Translations under genes and position numbers: made by a program
Shown here: in pieces, positions 42,652 to 49,526 of the stretch
Layout of the letters: the number at the start of each line of letters is the position of its first letter
Position numbering within the stretch: the stretch's first letter is position 1
Assembly (NCBI GenBank): GCA_035489755.1
Contig: DATGZK010000063.1
Location: 1-64,000, forward strand
Reading direction: 5' to 3'
DNA: 64,000 nucleotides
Source: UBA9160 sp035489755
GTDB taxonomy: Bacteria > Myxococcota_A > UBA9160
The notes under the pieces: generated by a model
The model's input: only the letters and a program-made list of their open reading frames with translations
Database searches by the model: none
What the model was told of the DNA's origin: nothing

Positions 42652-43969
42652 GGACGGCCTCGGCCACCCGCGCGCCGGAAACGAGCGCGCTTTCCATGGA
42701 GGGTCCCACGAGGTAGTCGCCGGCAAAATAGAGCCGGCGGCCGTCGCGCCGCGCCTGTTCTTGGATGGCTTGGAAACGGCTGATTGCGCGGAAGCGGCCG
42801 ACATCGAACCGCGGGTACGCGTATTCCCAGCGCGCGAGTTGCGTGAAGAGCGGCGTGTGCGCAAGCGCCGGGACAATGCGCTCCCCGTGCACGAGGAGCT
42901 CCTTCTCTACCACCTCCGCGGGCGCTGCAAGGTGAGGCCGACTCCACGCATCACGGGCGATCAGCGTCACGATGGCATTTCCCGCCGGAATCGCGCCTCC
43001 CTTGCTCCCGGCCTCGATCACGACGTGGCTGAGCGGAAGCGCTTCCACCGGCGGGATGCGGACGCGACGCGGCGCAAGGATGCGCTCGGAAGCGAGCGCA
43101 ACGCTCAAGACGACAGAAGCGACCGCCCTCGATTCGGCGAAGAAGGCCCGTTCTGCGTACGAGAGAAGAGGGTTTGCGATGCGCGCGGCCTCGGCTGGCG
43201 GCGTTGCGCACACCACCGCGTCAGCGTCGAAGGAAGGCGAGGAAGCGCCGGCGGCGACGATCCGCAGGCTCCCCGCCGCCGAGCGCTCGAGCGTCACGGC
43301 GTCGACTCCAAGTTGGAGCGTCATGCCTTTGGCCATGGCCTCGACGAGCGCCCCGACACCCGAGCGCAACACGACCCGCTGTGCCCCCGCGCCGAGTCCG
43401 TGCCGCAGGAGGAACAAGACACGGCTCGTCTCGCTGGCGTCGCCGAGGGTGACTTCCGCGAGCGTCGCCTCGATCCAGCGCTCGGCGAGACGTCGGCCGA
43501 AGTACAGGCGCCCAAATTCGAGTGCGCTTCGATCGTCAATCCCGGCAGCCCGTTCGGGCGCCTCCCCGTCGAGCACGCGCGCGTAGCGGGCAAGCAGTCG
43601 GCGGATTCGAGGCAGCCGCAGCCCGCCCAGACCGGCCCCGGGGATGCGTGCGAGGCCGCGGAGCCGTGTCGGATGGATCGCACTCACGCGATCGCGCAGC
43701 AGCTGTCCTTCCGCTCCCGCCGGCAGAAGCTCGATCTCACGGCCGAATCCGAGAGAAGCCAGTCGCTCGCGGAGCCGGCGGTCGGCCAAACGGAAGGCGT
43801 GGGCGCCGGGGGTAAAGCGAAAGCCGTGGAGAAGGCTTCCCGCCGCCCGCCCGCCTGGATGCGGATCGCGCTCGATCACAAGGACGCCGATCCCCGCGCG
43901 CTGGAGCCGCAGCGCGGCCTCGAGGCCCGCCAAGCCCGCCCCGATCACCACTGCGCGCCGCGGCTGCAC
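42608..43969 (-). CDS. FAD-dependent amine oxidase/phytoene desaturase-like oxidoreductase
   Basis: The 453-aa flavoprotein starts with the FAD Rossmann motif RRAVVIGAGLAGLEAALRLQRAG, continues IERDPHPGGRAAG, and ends with the second FAD motif LYFAGDYLVGPSMESALVSGARVAEAVL. Overall it belongs to the NAD(P)/FAD-dependent amine oxidase superfamily (protoporphyrinogen oxidase, phytoene desaturase and related). The substrate cannot be told; no carotenoid or haem gene is adjacent. GTG at 43969 chosen because the fold starts 4 residues later and GAGGAGG lies 7-8 nt upstream. It is divergent from the ECF sigma factor gene. Confidence 0.8.
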   Translation of the reverse strand: MQPRRAVVIGAGLAGLEAALRLQRAGIGVLVIERDPHPGGRAAGSLLHGFRFTPGAHAFRLADRRLRERLASLGFGREIELLPAGAEGQLLRDRVSAIHPTRLRGLARIPGAGLGGLRLPRIRRLLARYARVLDGEAPERAAGIDDRSALEFGRLYFGRRLAERWIEATLAEVTLGDASETSRVLFLLRHGLGAGAQRVVLRSGVGALVEAMAKGMTLQLGVDAVTLERSAAGSLRIVAAGASSPSFDADAVVCATPPAEAARIANPLLSYAERAFFAESRAVASVVLSVALASERILAPRRVRIPPVEALPLSHVVIEAGSKGGAIPAGNAIVTLIARDAWSRPHLAAPAEVVEKELLVHGERIVPALAHTPLFTQLARWEYAYPRFDVGRFRAISRFQAIQEQARRDGRRLYFAGDYLVGPSMESALVSGARVAEAVLTDLGVRPPRAERP

Positions 43970-44016
43970 CGGGACCTCCTCGGACCGGGACCGTAGCGAA
44001 GAAGCCGGGCCGGTCC

Positions 44017-44046
44017 GTGAACCTTCCTGCGGTCTCGTGCGTATCA
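44017..44046 (+). promoter_or_regulatory. ECF-type promoter candidate for the sigma factor operon
   Basis: GTGAACCTT (44017-44025) and CGTATCA (44040-44046), 14 bp apart, resemble an ECF promoter (AAC-containing -35 and CGT-type -10) about 100 bp before the sigma factor start; ECF genes are often autoregulated. An 8-bp inverted repeat CGGACCGG/CCGGTCCG (43981-43988 and 44010-44017) overlaps its upstream end. Inferred. Confidence 0.35.
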
Positions 44047-44149
44047 CGAAGCACAAGGCGCTGTTTTGGTCCGCGAGGTTCGCGGAGCGGGATGCCCGAG
44101 GATTGCGTGGTGGGCGGTGGCACGATGGCCGGGGTTACGCTCTGCGACG

Positions 44150-44728
44150 ATGCGACCCACGGGGAACCGCAGACCGGTCGGACCGTCCACGACAGAGTCC
44201 GACGAGGGCCTCATGGTCCTCATGCAACGCGGCGACGCCACCGCGTTCGAGCTCTTGCTACAGCGCTACCGGCAGCGACTATTTGGGTTTCTCTCACGCC
44301 GCACCGCGCCGCAGCGCACGGAAGACCTCTTTCAAGAGACCTGGCTGCGCGTCGTGCGCGCACGGGAGAGCTTCGACCCGGCCCGACGCTTCTCCACGTG
44401 GCTCTTCCAGATCGCAAACAACCTGTGCCGCGACGGCGCGCGTCGCAGCGCGCTCGAAGCCCGAGAGCAGGCACAGCTACAATTCGACGCCGCGGTTCCG
44501 AGCGGAGCCGGAGTCGCGGCGCTCGACGCCAAACTCGACGCACGGCAGCGACTCGCTCGGCTGCCCGAGCGCCTGCGCGAGGTACTCGTGCTGCGATATT
44601 TCGAAGACCTCGGCGAACGCGAGATCGCGGAGATCGTGGGCGTGCCGCCAGGCACGGTAAAAAGCCGTCTTCACGCCGCGGTCCGCGCGCTGCGCGGAGT
44701 GCCAGAGGAGCACGATGTCAGCCACTGA
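44150..44728 (+). CDS. ECF-family RNA polymerase sigma factor
   Basis: The 192-aa sigma factor has region 2 (TAFELLLQRYRQRLFGFLSRRTAPQRTEDLFQETWLRVVRARESFDP, about 30-75, with FSTWLFQIANNLCRD after it). Region 4 (RLPERLREVLVLRYFEDLGEREIAEIVGVPPGTVKSRLHAAVRALR, about 140-185) ends the protein. It directs RNA polymerase to a small regulon, held inactive by the next gene product. ATG at 44150 preferred; longer readings add unrelated sequence. It overlaps the anti-sigma gene by 14 nt, so the two are cotranslated. Confidence 0.92.
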   Translation: MRPTGNRRPVGPSTTESDEGLMVLMQRGDATAFELLLQRYRQRLFGFLSRRTAPQRTEDLFQETWLRVVRARESFDPARRFSTWLFQIANNLCRDGARRSALEAREQAQLQFDAAVPSGAGVAALDAKLDARQRLARLPERLREVLVLRYFEDLGEREIAEIVGVPPGTVKSRLHAAVRALRGVPEEHDVSH

Positions 44729-45251
44729 TGCGTGCCGAACGGCGCGCGCTGCGCTCGAGGACGCCTTCCTCGACCGGCGGACTCCAGGCGCCGAGATTCG
44801 CGCCCATCTTGACTCGTGCGTGGATTGTCGCGAAGTCGAGGCCGCGCTGCGCACGCTTGGCGAGACGCTAGGCGAGCTTGTGGCAGGGGCGCCGACCGAG
44901 CGGCTCATCGCTCGCACGCTGCTGCGTGGACGCGCTGAACTGGCCTCCCGCGGCCCGGCCCTGGCGGGCGCAGGGCTCCTCGGGCCTCGGCTTCCCCGGG
45001 GCTTTACCGGTGAGCTGTTGCGGCTGCTTGGGGTCGCAACCGCGGCCCTTCCCCTCGTGCTCGCGTGGAACGCGCTCGTGATCCGGTTCGGCGGCCGACT
45101 GCTCGCGGGGTTTGTGCCAGAACCGGTCCTCAGTGTTCTCGCGGGCGCGTATCTGGCGAGTGTCGCCGGCTGGCTGGCGTTCGTTTACGGATCGATCCCC
45201 TTTGTCGCGCACCGACGGGTGCAGCGATCGATTTCGGAGGTGACGGGATGA
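44715..45251 (+). CDS. Membrane-bound zinc-finger anti-sigma factor
   Basis: The 178-aa protein has an N-terminal ZAS-like motif (HLDSCVDCR, residues about 31-39: H-x3-C-x2-C). Two hydrophobic segments follow, LLRLLGVATAALPLVLAWNALV (about 103-124) and PVLSVLAGAYLASVAGWLAFVYG (about 138-160). It should bind the preceding ECF sigma factor in the cytoplasm and release it on an envelope signal. Overlaps both neighbours (14 nt upstream, 4 nt downstream as ATGA). Confidence 0.8.
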   Translation: MSATDACRTARAALEDAFLDRRTPGAEIRAHLDSCVDCREVEAALRTLGETLGELVAGAPTERLIARTLLRGRAELASRGPALAGAGLLGPRLPRGFTGELLRLLGVATAALPLVLAWNALVIRFGGRLLAGFVPEPVLSVLAGAYLASVAGWLAFVYGSIPFVAHRRVQRSISEVTG

Positions 45252-45598
45252 CGGACATGAAGACTTGCCCCTACTGCGCGGAAGAGATTCGGAGTGAAGC
45301 GGTCAAATGCCGTTTCTGCGGCTCGCGGCTTGACGGCAACGTGCTGGCGATGGAGTGGACTCGGCGCGAAAAGGGCAAAATGATTGCCGGTGTGTGTGCG
45401 GGCCTCGCCGATCAGTTCGACATCTCCGTCACTCTTGTGCGTCTCGCCTTCGTCTTGGCGTGCATCGTCGGCGGAGGCGTCGGCATCCTCGTTTATGTCA
45501 TCCTTTGGATCATCATGCCGATGGAGCGGCGCGGGCATGATTTCTCGACCGACTCCCCAAGCGATCCCGCGTCCTTCGATCCGCCACGTCTTCGCTAG
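45248..45598 (+). CDS. Zinc-ribbon PspC-domain membrane protein
   Basis: The 116-aa protein starts with a zinc ribbon (CPYCAEEIRSEAVKCRFCGSRL, residues 7-28). The PspC domain follows: RREKGKMIAGVCAGLADQFDISVTLVRLAFVLACIVGGGVGILVYVILWIIMP, with one or two membrane helices. PspC proteins sense or transmit inner-membrane stress. The ATG at 45248 overlaps the anti-sigma stop (ATGA), placing this protein inside an ECF stress operon where it may be an extra sensor. No pspA is seen. Confidence 0.88.
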   Translation: MTDMKTCPYCAEEIRSEAVKCRFCGSRLDGNVLAMEWTRREKGKMIAGVCAGLADQFDISVTLVRLAFVLACIVGGGVGILVYVILWIIMPMERRGHDFSTDSPSDPASFDPPRLR

Positions 45599-45613
45599 CG
45601 CTGTGCAGCCGTA

Positions 45614-48250
45614 TCAGCGACGCCGGAGCTGCGCCTTAAGGCTCGCCACCACGTCGTGCAGCGTCTCGAAGCGCTCGAACGGCGCCGCGCGCTCGGCGAG
45701 CGCTTCGGCCAGCGTCCCCTTGGCAAACACAATGTCTGCGGCGAGCGCGCCGCACAGATCCGAGACGCGGCCATTCCCGATGTGGACGATCCGGCTGCCG
45801 GGGTGCCCGGCGCGGTAGGCTTCGATCCGCGCGCGTTTGCAATTGCCGGTGCCACAGCTGCAGTTGGGATTGCGCAGGCTGGCCTCGATCCGCCACGTGT
45901 CCTGCTCGAAGCGCAGCCGGTTCGCATCGTACGCGAAGCGCACTCCGTGCTTCTCCTGCAGTCGATCAAGGTTGTAGTCGAATCCATCCGAGAGGATTCG
46001 GAACGGGAGGCCCTGCGCATCGCAGAAAGCCAAGAGCGGCTTCGCGCCGGGATCCAGCTCGATGGTCTCGAGAAAGGCATCGGTCGCTGCTTTGGACAAG
46101 GGGAGCCGGTTGAGAATCTCGAGGTTGTATTCCCACGCCGTGATCTCGCCTCGCGCGAGACGCGCGAGCTGCGCGGGCCGACGCTCGGCAGCATGGCGCT
46201 TGGCCAGTGTCGAACCCACGTCCTGCACGGCGAAGGTTCCGTCAAAATCACAGAACACCGCAACTGCCGGCGCTGTCGGGAGTCGCAACACCACGCTCTC
46301 GTGCGGGCCGAGCGCCGCCTCGAGCGTTGCTTGCGGCCGCAGCGATACCTCCGCGCTGCCAAGAACGCGGACGAGGGGCTCGGTACAGACCGGGAAGCCA
46401 AGCGCCCGGAGGTCGAGGCTGCGCACGCGCGGCTCATCTTCGCCGTTCACGAGGGTGAGGAGCGCGTGTGTGCCGCAGCGCGCCGCAGCGGCAGGCGCGA
46501 GCTCAGCAGCGAGCGGGTCGAGAACGTGCGCGACCCCGGCATCGACTTCGCGCGAGAGCGCGAGCGCGTCACGGACCAAGGCGCGCGCCTTTGCGTCGAG
46601 CGTCGGGACGTCGTCGGAGAAGATCACCATGCCGCCGGTCGCCACGATTGCCGCAGCGAGAGTCTGTGACTCGGCGCGGGTGAGCTTCGTGTCGCTCTCG
46701 CGCACCATGAGACAATCGGGGTCGTTCAGCCAGAGCCGCCGGTGCATGAAGGCACGCGCCAAGGTGTTGCGCACGCCGTTGCGCGTGGAAGGCTGGGTCC
46801 CTGCAAGGCCGGGCAGCGTCCTCGAGGGGTCGACGTGCCATGCGGGAGCCACGTCGGGCCCGATTCGCATCCCGTCCGCGACGCCCACGGCGGGACCCAG
46901 GGGACAGCCGCAGCCGAGAAGGAACGCCTCGCCGCCGCAGCCCTTCCGAACTGCGACGAGACCACGCCGCAGGCGCTGTGCACGCGTCACCGCAAGGTCG
47001 AAGGCGTCGGCTTGCATGGCCTGCGTATAGAGGAAGTCCAGCTTTTGGTAGGTCCAGCCCATCTCCACCAGCGCACGGAAGGTGTCCTCGAGGTGCTCGA
47101 GCACCTCGGGCCGGCTCGCGTCGAGCACATGAATCCAGCCGTCTTTCGTCCACATCGCGTGGTGGAGTCCACGAAAGATTTCGTCGCCCCGCCGCAGCAG
47201 CCAATCGCGGTGGGATTCGAACAGGTGGCTGTCCGGGGCCACGCAGAAGGGGGCTGTCCAGAGCCCTGGCCGAAACCCTGCGTCTTGGATCTCGGCGGCG
47301 AGGGGCGCGATCCCGCGCGGGAACTTCGCGTTGGTTTCGAGCCAATCCCCGATCGCATGTTGATAGCCGTCGTCGAGCTGGAAGACCTCGATCGGAAGTT
47401 CGGCACGCGAACGGACCAGTGCATCGAGATTGCGCCGCAGGTTGTCCTCGGTGACGCCGTGGAAGAAGTGGTACCAGCTGCACCAGCCGGATTGGAACGG
47501 GGCACGGGTGCGGGAGCCGGCAGCGCGACCGTAGGCCTCGGCGTATTCCTCGAGCAGCCGGCTCGCATCGTCGCCGAGGGCGAGGCGCACGGCTTCCGTC
47601 CGCCGGACCTCATCGGGTTGCAGCGGGACCTCGAAACGCAGCTCCACCTCGAGCGCGACGTCGCGCAGACCGGCGACGTCCGGCGCACCAGGCCGTGCAT
47701 AGACGATGCTGAGCGTCTCGCCGCGTTCGTACACGCCTGCAAGACAGGCGACTCCGTCGGGCGACGCACCGAGCGCGGTGACGAGCTCCGAGGGATGCCA
47801 GCCAGCGCGGTCCTGCGGAGGCTCCCCCAGCGCGTGGAACATGCCGCCGAGCCAAGGCCCGCAGGCAAGGGGGGGCTCCCCGAGGTCGTCGAGCGGCCGG
47901 CCTTCGGTGACTGACCAGGACTGCCAGCCGTGGCGCAGCCAGCGAAAGGACCGGGCACCGTGGCCCGTCCAGCGGAAGCCGAGCAGGAGCGCATCGAGCC
48001 GGATCGGACGCGCATCGGTGTTGCGCACCGTCGCATCCACGATCGCGGCGCCCTCCGCATCGTGAAATGCGAGATCGATCTCGATCGAACCCGCGCGGTG
48101 GCGTCCGGGGCTCGGCACGGCCTGGGCGGCCAGCAGCGCGGACGCACACCGTTCCGGGGAGGCGCGCACCTCGGCGACGCGCACGCCGAGCCGCACGGCC
48201 TCGATTCGGCCAGCGCCGGGGTGTTCCACCAGCACGACAGGACGGAACAT
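45614..48250 (-). CDS. GH36-type alpha-galactosidase fused to a MtnX-like HAD phosphatase
   Basis: The 878-aa protein has two enzymes in one chain. Residues about 1-660 form a Thermotoga-type GH36 alpha-galactosidase: beta-rich N-terminal domain (RWLRHGWQSWS), TIM barrel with WCSWYHFF and QLDDGYQ, nucleophile D405 (YQKLDFLYT), and the acid/base region WLNDPDCLMVRE (D510/D512). From residue 668 a HAD domain begins (FCDFDGT), continues SDGFDYNLDRL and a GTGNCKRARI Cys-rich turn, and ends HIGNGRVSDLCGALAADIVFAKG, as in MtnX-like phosphatases. The first Asp of motif IV (usually GDG) is Asn here. ATG at 48250. No signal peptide, so cytosolic. It may release a galactoside and dephosphorylate a linked sugar phosphate; this is inference. 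Confidence 0.85.
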   Translation of the reverse strand: MFRPVVLVEHPGAGRIEAVRLGVRVAEVRASPERCASALLAAQAVPSPGRHRAGSIEIDLAFHDAEGAAIVDATVRNTDARPIRLDALLLGFRWTGHGARSFRWLRHGWQSWSVTEGRPLDDLGEPPLACGPWLGGMFHALGEPPQDRAGWHPSELVTALGASPDGVACLAGVYERGETLSIVYARPGAPDVAGLRDVALEVELRFEVPLQPDEVRRTEAVRLALGDDASRLLEEYAEAYGRAAGSRTRAPFQSGWCSWYHFFHGVTEDNLRRNLDALVRSRAELPIEVFQLDDGYQHAIGDWLETNAKFPRGIAPLAAEIQDAGFRPGLWTAPFCVAPDSHLFESHRDWLLRRGDEIFRGLHHAMWTKDGWIHVLDASRPEVLEHLEDTFRALVEMGWTYQKLDFLYTQAMQADAFDLAVTRAQRLRRGLVAVRKGCGGEAFLLGCGCPLGPAVGVADGMRIGPDVAPAWHVDPSRTLPGLAGTQPSTRNGVRNTLARAFMHRRLWLNDPDCLMVRESDTKLTRAESQTLAAAIVATGGMVIFSDDVPTLDAKARALVRDALALSREVDAGVAHVLDPLAAELAPAAAARCGTHALLTLVNGEDEPRVRSLDLRALGFPVCTEPLVRVLGSAEVSLRPQATLEAALGPHESVVLRLPTAPAVAVFCDFDGTFAVQDVGSTLAKRHAAERRPAQLARLARGEITAWEYNLEILNRLPLSKAATDAFLETIELDPGAKPLLAFCDAQGLPFRILSDGFDYNLDRLQEKHGVRFAYDANRLRFEQDTWRIEASLRNPNCSCGTGNCKRARIEAYRAGHPGSRIVHIGNGRVSDLCGALAADIVFAKGTLAEALAERAAPFERFETLHDVVASLKAQLRRR

Positions 48251-48273
48251 GGGGGGCGCAGTATAACCGTGGG

Positions 48274-49188
48274 GTGGAGGGGCACCTATCCCGAGGCGGG
48301 CTCGCGGCGCGGCTTGCGACCGGCGCCCCGGTTCTTTTGGATGGCGCGACAGGGACCGAAATCGAGCGGCGCAGCGCTCTTCCCGCCGCCACCGCACTCC
48401 CGCTCTGGTCGACCCACGCTCTGCTGCGGGACACGGCGCTGCTTCGTGAGATTCACCGCGACTACGTCCGGGCCGGCGCAGAGATCCTCACGGCCAATAC
48501 CTTCCGCACGCAGCGCCGAACGCTCTCCCGCGCAGGGCTCGGTGAACGCAGCGATGAGCTCACGGCGCGTGCTGTCGCCATCGCGCGTGCGGCCGTGGAC
48601 GAAGCCGCCCCTCCCGGGCGAGGCGTTCTCGTGGCCGGTTCCCAACCGACGCTCGAGGACTGCTACCACCCCGAACGCGTACCCGATAACGCTGCGCTCG
48701 CGCGCGAGCACGCAGAGCACGCGCGCGCCCTCGTGCGCTCCGGCGTCGACTTCATCTTGGTCGAGACGATGAATACCCGGCGAGAGGGCGTGGCTGCGCT
48801 GCGCGCCGCGCGCGAGGCCGGTGCGCCGGCCTGTGTGAGCTTCGCGTGCGCCGACGGTGGGCGCCTGCTCTCGGGCGAGCCGCTCTCGGAGGCGGTCGCC
48901 GCCTGCGTCGAGCTCGGCCCGCTCGCCGTCCTTGTGAACTGCCTGCCGCCGGGCTGGGTGGTCGATTGCCTTCCAGCGCTCCAAAGCTCCGACTTACCTT
49001 TTGGCGTGTATCCCAATCTGGGGGCGCCCGACGCCGTGACGGGCTTTCGCCGGAGCGATGACCTTGCTCCGGAGCCGTTCGCGACGCTGGCCCAATCGTG
49101 GATCGCTGCCGGAGCCCGGCTGGTCGGCGGCTGTTGCGGGACGACGCCCGCCCACATCGCGGCCATCGCCCGTCGTCTCCGCGCCTAA
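48274..49188 (+). CDS. Homocysteine S-methyltransferase family protein
   Basis: The 304-aa zinc enzyme transfers a methyl group to homocysteine to form methionine, with S-methylmethionine or SAM as likely donor (MmuM type). It has LLDGATGTEIERRS at the N-terminus, ILTANTFRTQRRTLSRAGL, and the zinc cysteines in LVNCLPP (about residue 224) and GGCCGTTPAHIAAI (about 287-288). It lacks the other MetH domains. GTG start at 48274, only 23 bp from the divergent galactosidase start, with no clear Shine-Dalgarno. A GGGGCC-GCA-GGCCCC hairpin at 49201-49215 could end transcription. Confidence 0.88.
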   Translation: MEGHLSRGGLAARLATGAPVLLDGATGTEIERRSALPAATALPLWSTHALLRDTALLREIHRDYVRAGAEILTANTFRTQRRTLSRAGLGERSDELTARAVAIARAAVDEAAPPGRGVLVAGSQPTLEDCYHPERVPDNAALAREHAEHARALVRSGVDFILVETMNTRREGVAALRAAREAGAPACVSFACADGGRLLSGEPLSEAVAACVELGPLAVLVNCLPPGWVVDCLPALQSSDLPFGVYPNLGAPDAVTGFRRSDDLAPEPFATLAQSWIAAGARLVGGCCGTTPAHIAAIARRLRA

Positions 49189-49224
49189 GAGGACGCCCCG
49201 GGGGCCGCAGGCCCCTGCGCGGCG

Positions 49225-49239
49225 GACACAAATTGTGTC
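49225..49239. promoter_or_regulatory. Perfect 15-bp palindrome, candidate enhancer of the sigma-54 promoter
   Basis: GACACAA-A-TTGTGTC is a perfect 7-1-7 inverted repeat at about -139 to -153 relative to the predicted start at 49378. This is the usual distance of a binding site for a sigma-54 activator. It is AT-rich within a GC-rich spacer, which makes chance less likely. The activator is unknown. Confidence 0.45.
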
Positions 49240-49351
49240 ACCCCCGCGTCTTGGCTGCGTGGCGCTTGCATCGGCACCGCGGCGGCAAAAGGAGGGGAAG
49301 AAGCGGGCAAAACCGCGTGACTCCTGTGGGTCGGCCTTGTGTGCGCCTTGG

Positions 49352-49367
49352 TGGCACGCCGATTGCT
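49352..49367 (+). promoter_or_regulatory. Sigma-54 (-24/-12) promoter
   Basis: TGGCACG-CCGA-TTGCT matches the consensus TGGCACG-N4-TTGCW at every fixed position, with GG at -24/-23 and GC at -13/-12. Transcription should start near 49378, directly ahead of the structured RNA at 49378-49469, and needs an ATP-driven activator. The site is intergenic and no gene of the same strand begins within 140 bp downstream. Confidence 0.75.
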
Positions 49368-49377
49368 CTAAGGAGAG

Positions 49378-49469
49378 GGCGAGGGAGCCGCATCGAACAT
49401 CACGCCCGGGCCGGGTACCCCTCCCCTCGCACTCTGTGCGAGGACTCGGCCCGGGCGTCTCCTTTTTTT
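49378..49469 (+). ncRNA. Putative sigma-54-driven small RNA or leader with nested hairpin terminator
   Basis: From the predicted start the RNA begins with a GA-rich segment (GCGAGGGAG at 49379-49387). It then forms a perfect 12-bp outer stem, ACGCCCGGGCCG (49402-49413) with CGGCCCGGGCGT (49447-49458). Inside the loop is a second perfect 8-bp stem, CCTCGCAC-TCT-GTGCGAGG (49425-49443). Seven T follow at 49463-49469, so transcription should end there, giving about 92 nt. The unpaired CCCCTCCC (49417-49424) could pair with Shine-Dalgarno sequences. It may be a free small RNA, or an attenuating leader of the hexosaminidase gene 58 nt downstream. No similar RNA is known to me. Confidence 0.6.
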
Positions 49470-49526
49470 GGATCCTTGGGTTCACAAGACCTGCCACTGC
49501 GGCCCGCACCGCTAAGATCGCCCGCG

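Noticed and set aside
44118..44135. TGGCACG ahead of the ECF sigma factor gene
   Set aside because: No TTGC element at the required distance, so not a -24/-12 promoter.
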